Below are positions 35,497 to 45,434 of a DNA stretch of 64,000 nt, piece after piece. The stretch spans positions 17,202 to 81,201 of the forward strand of contig CAISBR010000108.1 of NCBI GenBank assembly GCA_903883645.1, given 5' to 3'. Below the pieces are notes generated by a model. The model searched no databases, was not told the DNA's origin, and saw only the letters and a list, made by a program, of their open reading frames with translations. The stretch comes from an uncultured Myxococcales bacterium. GTDB taxonomy: Bacteria > Myxococcota_A > UBA9042. How positions within the stretch are numbered: position 1 is the stretch's first letter; each line of letters begins with the position of its first letter. A program made the translations under genes and the position numbers.

Positions 35497-36621
35497 CTAC
35501 GCGCGTCGCGTTGTGAGCGCATCCGCAATGGCTCGCAGTGCATCGCGTTGGGCCGACTCGGGTAGCGTGGCCAGCGCCGTTTGGGCCTCGTGCAGCCGCG
35601 CCGATGCCACCCCGCGCGCTGTCGCCAGAGCGCCGCTGTCGCGGACCGTCGCCACAATTTCGCTCACCAGGGCGGGATCTGCGGTCTCGCCGGCCAAGGT
35701 AGCCGCGCGCACCAAAGCGATCTTGTCGCGCAAGTGGTTGTGATGCCTCAGGGTCAGTGCCAAGGGCAGGGTAATCTTGCCTTCGTTCAAGTCGGCCAGC
35801 AGCGCCTTGCCCGTCGCCACGGGCGCACCTTCAAAATCGAGCACATCGTCGACCAGCTGAAACGCCATGCCTAATTCGCTGCCAAACTGCACCAGGGCCG
35901 CCGTGGTCTCGGCCGAACAGCCGCCGGCTACAGCACCCGCTCGCAAAGCAAAGCGGAACAGCGACGCTGTCTTGCCATCGATGACCTTGTAGTAGCCCTC
36001 GCTATCGTCGGCGAGCACCTTGGCGCGCTCGGCTTGTTCGACCTCAGCCAGAATCAACGCTTCGACCGTGTTGAGCGCCTCGGTGACCAAAGGCGAGTGG
36101 CCCGTGGCTACGATGCGCCGCAAAGCCTCGACAAGCAGCCAATCACCAGCAAAAATCGATATCTCGTTGCCATGCAGCGCCCGTGCCGTCGCCTGTCCGC
36201 GGCGAGTATCGGCCAGGTCGACCACGTCGTCGTGCAGCAGGGTCGCCGCGTGCACGAGCTCGACCGCGACCGCCAAGTTGCGGGCGTGGGCATGGGCCGT
36301 CGCATCTTGCTTTGGGCCGAAACGACTTGCCAAAAGCGTACATAGCGGTCGCAGTCGCTTGCCGCCCGCCGCCAAAATGTGCCACCCCGCCCGCTGGGCC
36401 AAGTTCGCACCCGTGGTCTGCAGCAGCGCCTGCTCTACGCCCATCAGATCGCCCGCCAGCCAGGCCTGAAGCTCGCTGAGCCGCTCGGCAAGGTCGGGAT
36501 GCTGGTGCTCGTCGGCCCGCTCGGCCAGCCGCGGCAATGGGGTCAAGGCATGGCGCGTGCTGGCGGGGTGCGACTCCATGAGGTGCGGAGTTACCACGTT
36601 GTTCAACGCTTCTGCGGGCAT
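35497..36621 (-). CDS. Long-chain polyprenyl diphosphate synthase
   Basis: This 374-residue trans-prenyltransferase is of the IspB/HepPP-synthase type and makes the isoprenoid side chain for menaquinone. Evidence: GGKRLRPLCTLLAS, first Asp-rich motif LLHDDVVD (DDxxD), GDWLLVEALRR, KTASLFRFA and second motif FQLVDDVLDFEG. ATG 36621 follows GAGG; longer frames to 36729 lack support. Chain length is not readable from sequence alone. It lies 87 bases upstream of the DAHP synthase-HMG-CoA reductase fusion on the same strand, so head, tail and tail-assembly enzymes are clustered. Confidence 0.92.
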   Translation of the reverse strand: MPAEALNNVVTPHLMESHPASTRHALTPLPRLAERADEHQHPDLAERLSELQAWLAGDLMGVEQALLQTTGANLAQRAGWHILAAGGKRLRPLCTLLASRFGPKQDATAHAHARNLAVAVELVHAATLLHDDVVDLADTRRGQATARALHGNEISIFAGDWLLVEALRRIVATGHSPLVTEALNTVEALILAEVEQAERAKVLADDSEGYYKVIDGKTASLFRFALRAGAVAGGCSAETTAALVQFGSELGMAFQLVDDVLDFEGAPVATGKALLADLNEGKITLPLALTLRHHNHLRDKIALVRAATLAGETADPALVSEIVATVRDSGALATARGVASARLHEAQTALATLPESAQRDALRAIADALTTRRA

Positions 36622-36747
36622 CGGTGGGCCTCGCTGGGCTGGGACAAGCAGGCGGGAAAGGAGGAGTGGCGGCGAAATTTCACTCGCCACTGAAATCATC
36701 GACGCTGCCGGCCGCGCCGTCAAGCGCAAACTGGGCCGGCAGTCTAG

Positions 36748-37608
36748 CTAGCGCCGGGCTGCGGCAAAAACCTTTTGCAAACTCAGTGGAATCGGCCCCG
36801 CATAGCTGTCACCGCTTTGCAGTTCATGCGCGAGGCCGTCTAACGCGTCCCTCTCTTCGGCCGCCCAACTGCGGCACTCATCGCGCACTTGCAGCAGGCT
36901 ATTGCGGGTCTGGTGTGCCACATTCATCAAGCGCCGAGCGGTGTTGGCCATGCGACCCACTTGATACGACAGGCGCGGGTTCTTGCGCCACGCCAGCTCT
37001 TTCACCGCGTCGGCCAGCTCGCTTTGCAGCGCCCCAAGTGTCACAAACAGGTCTTCGATGCCATCGGCCGGCGGCTCGGGCGTCGCCACAATCGCGCGAA
37101 GTTGCGCCGCCACTAGCCCCGTCGCTAAGCGCTCTTTGCGTTGGAAAATACGCACATACATGGCCAACGACACCAGCCCGTTGACCGCCACCGCCGCAGT
37201 GCCGCCCACCGCCACTGAGCTCAAGCGAATGAGCAGCGTATGGGCCGGGGTGCCGCGCGGGATGAGAAGCAAGTAAATCGCTGTAAAGGCTGCTACTTGA
37301 AAGCCCGCGCCAAAGCCAAGCCGCATCGTTAGATACACCGCCAAGCCGACGCCCAGCGCCAGTTCGAGCGGAAACGGCAGACCAATCCACGCAAAGAGCG
37401 CCGCCACAGCGCCGCCGATAAGCGAGCCAAGCACTTGATCGCGCGCGCGTTTTAGCCCCGAAAGCATGATGGGCGAGGTGCAAATCACCGCGACAAACGC
37501 TGCGGAGACCGCGTCGGGATTGCCAAGCAGCGTAACGCCGGCCCAGCCGAGCACCGCCGAAGCAGCTGCTTTGCCGGCGAGAAACCGGTAATCAACTAAT
37601 GAATTCAT
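36748..37608 (-). CDS. FUSC / aromatic acid exporter-like membrane protein
   Basis: This 286-residue protein has about six hydrophobic segments in residues 10-150 (AASAVLGWAGVTLLGN, VSAAFVAVICTSPIMLSG, VGLAVYLTMRLGFGAGFQVA) and a cytoplasmic helical C-terminal half with many Arg/Glu. This is the layout of the ArAE/FUSC superfamily (YccS, DUF939, plant aluminium-activated channels), thought to export organic or aromatic acids. It starts 30 bases after mlaE and precedes the polyprenyl synthase. A link to the aromatic pathway of the cluster is possible but inferred. Confidence 0.7.
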   Translation of the reverse strand: MNSLVDYRFLAGKAAASAVLGWAGVTLLGNPDAVSAAFVAVICTSPIMLSGLKRARDQVLGSLIGGAVAALFAWIGLPFPLELALGVGLAVYLTMRLGFGAGFQVAAFTAIYLLLIPRGTPAHTLLIRLSSVAVGGTAAVAVNGLVSLAMYVRIFQRKERLATGLVAAQLRAIVATPEPPADGIEDLFVTLGALQSELADAVKELAWRKNPRLSYQVGRMANTARRLMNVAHQTRNSLLQVRDECRSWAAEERDALDGLAHELQSGDSYAGPIPLSLQKVFAAARR

Positions 37609-37638
37609 GTTTCTATTTAATATCAGCCCAGAGTCGGA

Positions 37639-38424
37639 CTAGTGGAGCAGCGAAGTGCTGTTGGCGAAGTAGGTAATGAAGTAGTCCCAGACGAAGATGC
37701 CGATGGCGGAGGTGACGACGCAGTTGTTGACGGCTCGCCCCACGCCTGCCGCGCCGCCCGAGACGCCGAGGCCATAGTAGCACGACACTACGCTGATCGA
37801 CGCGCCGAAGCTGGTGCCCTTGACCAGTCCGACCAAGTACTCGTCGACCAAGTGCGACTCGAAAACACCTTGAAAAAACACGCGATAATCTACGTCTAAG
37901 ATGAATTGTGACGTCAGCGCACCGCCTGCGAGCGCAAACAGGTCGCCCAGCGCCGTCAGCAGCAGCAGCATCAGCACCATCGACACGAACCGCGGCACCA
38001 CCAAATGGTGAATGGGGTCGATCGCCAGGGCCCGCAAAGCGTCAATCTGTTCGGTCACTTTCATGGTGCCGAGCTCAGCCGTGTTGTTGGCGCCCACCCG
38101 ACCCGAGAACATGAGCCCAATCAGCACGGGCCCAATCTCGGCCAGCACGGCATAGCCCGCACCCCAGCCCAGCAGCCCCGTCGCGCCGGTGCGCTTCACG
38201 TAGGTGCCGCTCTGGATCACCATGATCGCGCCAGTAAAAATCGCCGTCATCGCCACGATTGGATAGCTTTTGACGCCCACCTTGTACAGGTTGAGCCAAG
38301 TCTCATCGCGGTCGAAGCGAGGCGGAATCATCGCGCGAAAGATCTGCAGCATCTGCATGGTAATGCCACCGACCGTCTGCGAGATCTGCAGAAAACCGGC
38401 GCCTATGGCCCGTATTGGATTCAC
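37639..38424 (-). CDS. mlaE: MlaE-family lipid ABC transporter permease
   Basis: This 261-residue inner-membrane permease belongs to systems that move phospholipids between the membranes. Evidence: about five helices, the YPIVAMTAIFTGAIMVIQSG block, GLMFSGRVGANNTAELGTMK (coupling-helix signature of the MlaE/YrbE family) and EQIDALRALAIDP. The start is GTG 38424 with AAGGAG 10 bases upstream. It pairs with mlaF immediately upstream. No MlaD (MCE-domain) or MlaC gene follows; these must be elsewhere or replaced. Confidence 0.92.
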   Translation of the reverse strand: MNPIRAIGAGFLQISQTVGGITMQMLQIFRAMIPPRFDRDETWLNLYKVGVKSYPIVAMTAIFTGAIMVIQSGTYVKRTGATGLLGWGAGYAVLAEIGPVLIGLMFSGRVGANNTAELGTMKVTEQIDALRALAIDPIHHLVVPRFVSMVLMLLLLTALGDLFALAGGALTSQFILDVDYRVFFQGVFESHLVDEYLVGLVKGTSFGASISVVSCYYGLGVSGGAAGVGRAVNNCVVTSAIGIFVWDYFITYFANSTSLLH

Positions 38425-38451
38425 GCGAAATAGACTCCTTTACATGATGAT

Positions 38452-39231
38452 CTAGCTATGAACTTCTTTATCCCGCTGGAAAAACTCGTGAACTATGCTG
38501 TCGCGGCTGGCCAGCGCCTGCTCGGCGGTGCCGGCAAAGTGCACCCGCGCCGCATACAACAGAACATAGCGGTCGCACGCCGCGCGCATGCGGTCGATGT
38601 CGTGCGAGATCACCAAGCACGTCGAGTTGCGCTGCTCCTGGGTTTTACGAATCAAATTGAAGATTTTTGACGATGTCACCGGGTCCAGGCCCGCGGTCGG
38701 ATCGTCGAAAAAGATCAGCTCGGGGTCGTTGATATTCGCCCGCGCCAGACCGACGCGCTTCTTCATGCCTCCCGACAGTTCGCCGGGCATCAGGTGCCGC
38801 ACCTTGGGCAAATCCACTTCAGCTAGGCGCTCTTGCACCTTGGCCGCCACCTGTTCATCGCTAAACCCGCCGCGCTGCCGCATAGGAAAGGCCACATTGT
38901 CGCCCACGGTCATAAAGTCGAACAGCGCGTAATTTTGGAAGACTAGCCCGACACGCTCGCGCAGGGCCTGCTTCTCTTGCTCCGTGGTCTGCGCCAAGTC
39001 TTGTCCGAGCAACTCGATGCGGCCAGCATCGGGGGCCATCAGGCCGCAACAGAGCTTGACGAAGACGCTTTTGCCGACTCCGCCCGGCCCGATTAGGCCG
39101 ACAATTTCGTTGGCGCGCATCTCAAAGTCGAGGCCATCGAAGACGCACACTTCGCCAAACCACTTGACTAGGCCGGTGACACGCAACACCACTTCGCCCA
39201 ATTCACGCTCTGTTCCATGGTGTTCACTCAC
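38452..39231 (-). CDS. mlaF: MlaF-family ABC transporter ATPase
   Basis: This 259-residue nucleotide-binding subunit has Walker A GPGGVGKS, Q-loop FQNYALFD, ABC signature LSGGMKKRVGLARA, Walker B LIFFDDPTAGLDP and H-loop ISHD. The Asp in place of the usual catalytic Glu after Walker B Asp (FFDDPTAG) is common in MlaF proteins. The start is GTG 39231, overlapping the stop of the upstream lipoprotein gene by four bases (GTGA). With mlaE, 27 bases downstream, it forms the core of a lipid transporter. Confidence 0.93.
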   Translation of the reverse strand: MSEHHGTERELGEVVLRVTGLVKWFGEVCVFDGLDFEMRANEIVGLIGPGGVGKSVFVKLCCGLMAPDAGRIELLGQDLAQTTEQEKQALRERVGLVFQNYALFDFMTVGDNVAFPMRQRGGFSDEQVAAKVQERLAEVDLPKVRHLMPGELSGGMKKRVGLARANINDPELIFFDDPTAGLDPVTSSKIFNLIRKTQEQRNSTCLVISHDIDRMRAACDRYVLLYAARVHFAGTAEQALASRDSIVHEFFQRDKEVHS

Positions 39232-40484
39232 GGCTGACCCCGATCGCTCGCGCCGTGCTGTTCCAAGTGGGGCTGCCGCAGCTCACTCTCAAGCCGGGCA
39301 ATTCGCTCGCGGGCCAGCGCACACTGCCGCGGCTCAACATCGGTCGAGTTTTCAAGCTCGTGCAGGCAGTTGTCGCGCTCAGCAGCGGTCTCGCTCTCGC
39401 TACAAATTCGTTGATCATTTTGCCGAAAATCTAGGTTACGCCGTTCAACGACACGCAATACTTCGCGATACGTATCGAGTGCTCTGAGTTTGCTACCTTT
39501 TTGCTCCTGAATCTCCGCTTGCAGCACGAGGTATTCGGGCAGCTTCAGCGGCTTGCGCAGCATCTGCGGCAGGTTGCGCGCATGGAACTCGGCCCGCTCC
39601 AAATTCGCGAGCGGCCCGCGGTAGAGCTCAACCAGCCGCAGCGACGCAGTCTTCTGCTCCTCAAAGGCGTACGAGGCGAAAATATAGCTGGTCTCGTAAA
39701 AATCGACCACGCGTTCAAGGTCTTGCGCCTCGAGTTCAAGCTTGCCCTGCAGTCTGCGCACCCGCGCCCGCGTCATCAGCGCGTCGATAATCGTCGGGTC
39801 CTCGGCATGGTCGCGCCAGGACCGCTCGAGCAAATCCGCTGCCATTTTAAGAGCTTCAGGCCTGCCATCCTGTTCAAGCAGCATCGCCGCGCGCAGCAGC
39901 AAGTTGTCGGCGATCTCCGACCGCGGGTCCGCGTGCTCAAACTGTAAGAACAGCTCCACCATGCGATTGCGCTTGGCCATGTCGAGCCCGCCGTATAAGT
40001 ACAGGTGATCCAAGGCCCGGCGCGCCGCCGGCTGGTCCGTCGACCGCTCGACTAGGGCCTGCCACAGCGCCAACCCCTCGGCCTCGCGATGCAAACCGTA
40101 AAAGCGCAGCTCGCCCGCGTGCAGCACCGCCCGCGCTCGCATCGCCACGTCGATTGCCGACATCGCCAACTGGTCGTAACAAGCTGTCGCTTCAGGCAAT
40201 TTACCGCCGTGAGCTTGGCTTTCGCACTCCATCAGCGCCGCTTCGTCGGCATCGCGGGGGGCGGTCGCCAGCTTGCGCAACGCCGCGAACCGCTTGGCCG
40301 CCAGCTCGGTCTGGCCATCGACATTCAGCCGCTCGGTCCAGTAGTAATCCGACTCCCACTTCTGCAGCTTGGGCTCGAGCGCGCAGCCGCTGGCCAATGC
40401 AATGCAACCCGCTACAATCCATACAAAATTGCGAGCGCTAGCAAAGGGCAGGGTGGGCACAGCCATGGTGGGGAGTAGGGGCAT
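39228..40484 (-). CDS. TPR-like lipoprotein upstream of mlaFE
   Basis: This helical protein of about 418 residues has a lipoprotein signal (WIVAGCIALASGCALEP; lipobox ASGC). The mature part is alpha-helical with repeats like tetratricopeptide units (ERLNVDGQTELAAKRFAALRK, EALKMAADLLERSW, GSKLRALDTYREVLR). The end is a charged coiled coil. Start uncertain: ATG 40484, ATG 40466 or GTG 40523; none has a strong Shine-Dalgarno. It heads a long minus-strand gene run and is translationally coupled to mlaF, suggesting a role at the outer membrane with the lipid transporter. I do not recognise a named family. Confidence 0.72.
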   Translation of the reverse strand: MPLLPTMAVPTLPFASARNFVWIVAGCIALASGCALEPKLQKWESDYYWTERLNVDGQTELAAKRFAALRKLATAPRDADEAALMECESQAHGGKLPEATACYDQLAMSAIDVAMRARAVLHAGELRFYGLHREAEGLALWQALVERSTDQPAARRALDHLYLYGGLDMAKRNRMVELFLQFEHADPRSEIADNLLLRAAMLLEQDGRPEALKMAADLLERSWRDHAEDPTIIDALMTRARVRRLQGKLELEAQDLERVVDFYETSYIFASYAFEEQKTASLRLVELYRGPLANLERAEFHARNLPQMLRKPLKLPEYLVLQAEIQEQKGSKLRALDTYREVLRVVERRNLDFRQNDQRICSESETAAERDNCLHELENSTDVEPRQCALARERIARLESELRQPHLEQHGASDRGQP

Positions 40485-40649
40485 CGCAGGCGGCAGCGTA
40501 GCGAAATGGTGAACACCTGTCACGAATTCGCGCGACCGTTCTAGCGGCCCTCGCGATTTGTCACGATTTTGTCTAAACTAGCGCGCCGCTGCCCGCGCTG
40601 GCTGCGTCTGCGGCGTAAAGCAAATATTGTCATCGAGTTGGAGATAGCC
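40485..40649. promoter_or_regulatory. Divergent promoter region, lipoprotein-mla-men block / box genes
   Basis: These 165 bases separate the head of the long minus-strand block from boxC on the plus strand and should carry promoters for both. The boxC ribosome site (TTGGAG, 6 bases before ATG 40650) is clear. I cannot define -35/-10 elements or an operator. Confidence 0.45.
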
Positions 40650-42326
40650 ATGGCCGAGAATGCCGCCCCCGCCGCGCCCGTCGAGTTCGCCACTTCGCCC
40701 GAGCAGTACCACCATTGGCAGATTCGCATCCACGGCGGCGTGGCCACGCTGACCCTGGCCATCGATCGCGATCATCCGCTGCGGCCCGGTTACGAACTGA
40801 AGTTGAATAGTTATGACCTGGGTGTCGATATCGAATTGGCCGATGCGATCCGCCGGCTGCGTTTTGAACATCCCCAAGTCCGGTGCGTGCTGGTCACCTC
40901 GGGCATTGCCAAGATGTTCTGCGCGGGCGCGAATATTCGAATGCTCTCGCAGTCTTCGCATACCTTCAAGGTCAACTTCTGCAAGTTCACCAACGAGACG
41001 CGCTGCGAGATCGAAGATGCCACGCTCAACTCAAATCAGCGCTACATCGCCGCTTTAAACGGCACTGCGGCGGGCGGCGGCTACGAGCTGGCCGAGTCGT
41101 GTGCCGAGATCTACCTGATCGACGACGGTTTTTCGGCCGTGTCGCTTCCCGAAGTGCCCCTGCTCGGCGTGCTGCCTGGCACCGGCGGTCTGACCCGCCT
41201 CGTCGACAAGCGCAAGGTGCGCCGCGATGTGGCCGACCTGTTCTGCACCAAGGCCGAGGGGTTTCGCCTGCGTGATGCCCTTAAAATGCGTCTAGTTGAC
41301 GGCGGTTGGGCCAAGTCGAAGTGGCAGGTCGAGGTCGATAAGCGCGCCGCTCACCTCGTTGAGCAGGCCGGGGGCGTGGGCAGCGAGGTCGGCATTGCGC
41401 TGACGCCGGTAGAACGCCAGACAAGTCACGAAGATGACAAAGAGATCCTGACCTATCGCTTTGTGCACGTGGCCATTGAACAAGGTGGACGGCACGCCCG
41501 CATTGAGCTGCGGGGACCCGAGACGGCACCCCCGCAATCGCATCAAGAACTTCATGATCTAGGTTGTAACTCATGGGCACTGCAGGCATTTCGCGAGCTC
41601 GACTCTGCTCTGCTCGACCTGCGCCTCAACCACAGCCCGGTGGGCTTGCTGAGCGTGACAACCGTGGGCGATCGCGAGCAAGTCCTGGCCTGGGATACCG
41701 CGATTTCGCGTTTGCGTGCCGAGGGTTCGTGGCTCGCTCGCGAGGTCCAGTTGCATCAGTCGCGCACGCTGCGGCGGCTCGATAACATGGCCAAGTCTAT
41801 GTTTGCTATCGTGCTTCCGGGATCGTGCTTCGCAGGTACCCTTGCCGAGGTGCTGTGGTCGGCCGACCGCGCCTACATGCTCGATCACCCGGATCAGCCC
41901 AGCGCCATCGCCCTACATCCGGTCAATTTCGGCGTGCACACCACCTACAACAGCATGACGCGACTGCAGATTCGTTTCTTTGGCGAGCCAGACAGCATGA
42001 CTAAGGCGGCCACGCTGCACGGCCCCATCGAGCCCAGCGACGCCGAGCGTTGCGGCTTGGTTACGCGAGCGCCCGACGACCTCGATTGGGACGACGAAGT
42101 GCGGATCGCCGAAGAAGAACGCCTATCGTTTTCGCCAGATGCACTAACAGGCATGGAGCAGAACCTGCGCTTTGCCGGGCAAGAGACCTGTGATACCAAG
42201 GTTTTTGGCCGATTGACTGCCTGGCAGAACTGGATCTTCCAGCGGCCGAACGCCGTGGGCGAGCGCGGCGCGCTGACGATGTACGGGGACCCGCGGTCGC
42301 CCATGTTCGACTTCAACCGCACCTAG
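40650..42326 (+). CDS. boxC: 2,3-epoxybenzoyl-CoA dihydrolase (BoxC)
   Basis: This 558-residue double-crotonase protein should open the epoxidised ring of benzoyl-CoA hydrolytically in the aerobic box pathway. Evidence: an N-terminal crotonase half with SGIAKMFCAGANIRML and the AALNGTAAGGGYELAESCAE segment (oxyanion-hole Gly pair), a PLLGVLPGTGGLTRLVDKR block, and a C-terminal half ending NWIFQRPNAVGERGALTMYG, typical of BoxC. ATG 40650 follows GGAG. It is followed by boxB 158 bases on. A generic enoyl-CoA hydratase is unlikely given the length and neighbour. Confidence 0.92.
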   Translation: MAENAAPAAPVEFATSPEQYHHWQIRIHGGVATLTLAIDRDHPLRPGYELKLNSYDLGVDIELADAIRRLRFEHPQVRCVLVTSGIAKMFCAGANIRMLSQSSHTFKVNFCKFTNETRCEIEDATLNSNQRYIAALNGTAAGGGYELAESCAEIYLIDDGFSAVSLPEVPLLGVLPGTGGLTRLVDKRKVRRDVADLFCTKAEGFRLRDALKMRLVDGGWAKSKWQVEVDKRAAHLVEQAGGVGSEVGIALTPVERQTSHEDDKEILTYRFVHVAIEQGGRHARIELRGPETAPPQSHQELHDLGCNSWALQAFRELDSALLDLRLNHSPVGLLSVTTVGDREQVLAWDTAISRLRAEGSWLAREVQLHQSRTLRRLDNMAKSMFAIVLPGSCFAGTLAEVLWSADRAYMLDHPDQPSAIALHPVNFGVHTTYNSMTRLQIRFFGEPDSMTKAATLHGPIEPSDAERCGLVTRAPDDLDWDDEVRIAEEERLSFSPDALTGMEQNLRFAGQETCDTKVFGRLTAWQNWIFQRPNAVGERGALTMYGDPRSPMFDFNRT

Positions 42327-42484
42327 ACGGCGCTGCTCGGGCTCGCCACAAAACTGAAACAGTCGTTCCAAAACCCCTTGCAACCGCCCATCATCTCGTT
42401 ACAATACTGTGACGCGGCGGGGCAGGCTCGCCGCGCTTTGCCTTACTCATCGCCGTCTTGCACGCCAGCCACACCGGAGTCGCC

Positions 42485-43900
<1,416 letters not shown>

Positions 43901-43956
43901 GCGGTCGCGCCTATACTGGCCAACCAACCGGCCCGTTGCCTGGGGGTCGAGGTGCC

Positions 43957-44778
43957 ATGACGCGACCCGAAGGTCCATTGCTACTCGATACACTGCACGA
44001 TGGCGTGCTGACGCTGACCCTGAATCGGCCCGACAAGCTGAATGCCCTGGATCAGCCGCTGGTCGATGCGTTGCATTCGGCGCTGTCGTACTACGAACCG
44101 CTGGTCGACATCGTGCGCGCTGTGGTCATCTGCGGCGCGGGTGGTAGGGCATTTGCCGCAGGTGCAGACATTGCCACCTTGCGAAACCGCAACAGTGGCG
44201 AGGCTTTGCTGGCCATCAACGCCCAATTGTTCGACCGCGTCGCGCGCTTTCCAGCGCCTACCATCGCCGCGGTGACCGGCTACGCCCTAGGCGGTGGCTG
44301 CGAGCTGGCGCTGGCGTGCGATCTGCGAGTTGCCGGTGAGTCCGCACAGTTCGGCCAACCCGAGACAGGTCTGGGCATCATCCCTGCCGCCGGCGCTACC
44401 TCGCGCTTGCCGCAGCTGGTGGGCATGGGCCGCGCCCGCGAGCTGATCTTTACGGGGCGACTGGTCGGTGCCGACGAGGCTGCGGCGATGGGCCTGGTCA
44501 ACGCGGTGGTTCCCGATGCCGAAGTGCTGTCTGCAGCGGTCGAAATGGCCATACAGATCGCCAAGAACGACGGTCTGGCCACGCGCCTGACCAAGCAGGC
44601 CCTGCAACTTGTAGAGGGTAATCTTGAGCATCAGCGCCGCTTTGCTAACTTGGCCCAGGGCTTATGCTTCGACAGCCCCAGCAAGGTCGCGCGTATGGAT
44701 GCATTCTTGGCGCGCAAGGCCGCCCGTCGCAACAGTGCCGCCCACCTTGCCCAACGCCACGACAGCGGAGAGGGGTAG
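43957..44778 (+). CDS. Enoyl-CoA hydratase/isomerase family protein
   Basis: This 273-residue crotonase-fold enzyme starts at ATG 43957 with GAGGT upstream. The oxyanion-hole segments AFAAGADIATL and AAVTGYALGGGCELALACDLRV and the catalytic region FGQPETGLGIIPAAGATSRLPQLVG are intact. The Glu positions fit a hydratase (Glu in PETGLGI; the second position is Ala-rich GAT, so the exact chemistry is uncertain). Placed after boxB, it may act in the lower box or beta-oxidation route. It is too generic for a gene symbol; MenB was considered and rejected. Confidence 0.88.
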   Translation: MTRPEGPLLLDTLHDGVLTLTLNRPDKLNALDQPLVDALHSALSYYEPLVDIVRAVVICGAGGRAFAAGADIATLRNRNSGEALLAINAQLFDRVARFPAPTIAAVTGYALGGGCELALACDLRVAGESAQFGQPETGLGIIPAAGATSRLPQLVGMGRARELIFTGRLVGADEAAAMGLVNAVVPDAEVLSAAVEMAIQIAKNDGLATRLTKQALQLVEGNLEHQRRFANLAQGLCFDSPSKVARMDAFLARKAARRNSAAHLAQRHDSGEG

Positions 44779-44787
44779 GGTATCTCC

Positions 44788-45384
44788 ATGTATCTCCAGC
44801 CCACGGCACGGTTTTTTGCTGCAGTAGCCGCATTGGCCCTCTGTGCTTGCACCGCCGACGGCAACGACAACCTCTCGACCGTCGAGCTGCAGCTAGCGAG
44901 CAGCGGCCCCATGCCCGCCGGTGCAGACACGTTGAGCTTGGTTGTGCGGTCGGTGGCGGTCCACGTGGGCGACTCCGGGGCCGAAGCGTTAGCGGCCGAC
45001 GATTTCGGCAGCGACGCCGACGGCCGCTGGCACACCCTCAGCGTAGAACGGGCCGTTACCTTTCCAAATAGTGGCATCGCCTTAGGCTCCCTCAAGCTCC
45101 CCGCGGGCGCGATCACCCAGATTCGCCTCAACCTGGGCAGTGCGGCCGGCCTAGTCGCACCGCAGGGCGGCTGCACGCTCGACTTGACGCCCTACGCCAC
45201 AACTGGTTGGCGTTTAAGCTTGCCATTCAAGCCCTTTGCGACTTATCACGGCGTCTCCCACGTCGGCCTACTCGCGCTCGACCTGAGCGCGACGCTCATT
45301 CCTACGGGCAACTGCTTTGGCCTGCAGCCCACGCTCGGTGTTGCGAGTTGGCAGTCGTCGGGCCACCCCATCTCTGTGAATTAG
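44788..45384 (+). CDS. Small lipoprotein, DUF4382-like
   Basis: This 198-residue protein has a lipoprotein-type signal (FFAAVAALALCACTADG) and a beta-rich mature part. SVAVHVGDSG...WHTLSVE, followed by IALGSLKLPAGAITQIRLNL, is the pattern of DUF4382-type surface lipoproteins, where a strand pair is followed by a metal-like loop. The family call is tentative. It starts 9 bases after the hydratase gene and is probably in the same transcript. Confidence 0.65.
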   Translation: MYLQPTARFFAAVAALALCACTADGNDNLSTVELQLASSGPMPAGADTLSLVVRSVAVHVGDSGAEALAADDFGSDADGRWHTLSVERAVTFPNSGIALGSLKLPAGAITQIRLNLGSAAGLVAPQGGCTLDLTPYATTGWRLSLPFKPFATYHGVSHVGLLALDLSATLIPTGNCFGLQPTLGVASWQSSGHPISVN

Positions 45385-45434
45385 CCATTTTGTATTCTAT
45401 GGTTAGGCAGCCATCGGGCCGCCAAGGATTGCGC

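Noticed and set aside
43957..44778. MenB (dihydroxynaphthoyl-CoA synthase), to complete the men set
   Set aside because: The crotonase lacks the longer MenB N-terminus and characteristic loops, and it is embedded in the box gene run on the other strand.
45385..45434. yybP-ykoY manganese riboswitch before the TerC gene
   Set aside because: The 50-base gap is too short for the conserved structure, and none of its core sequence is visible.
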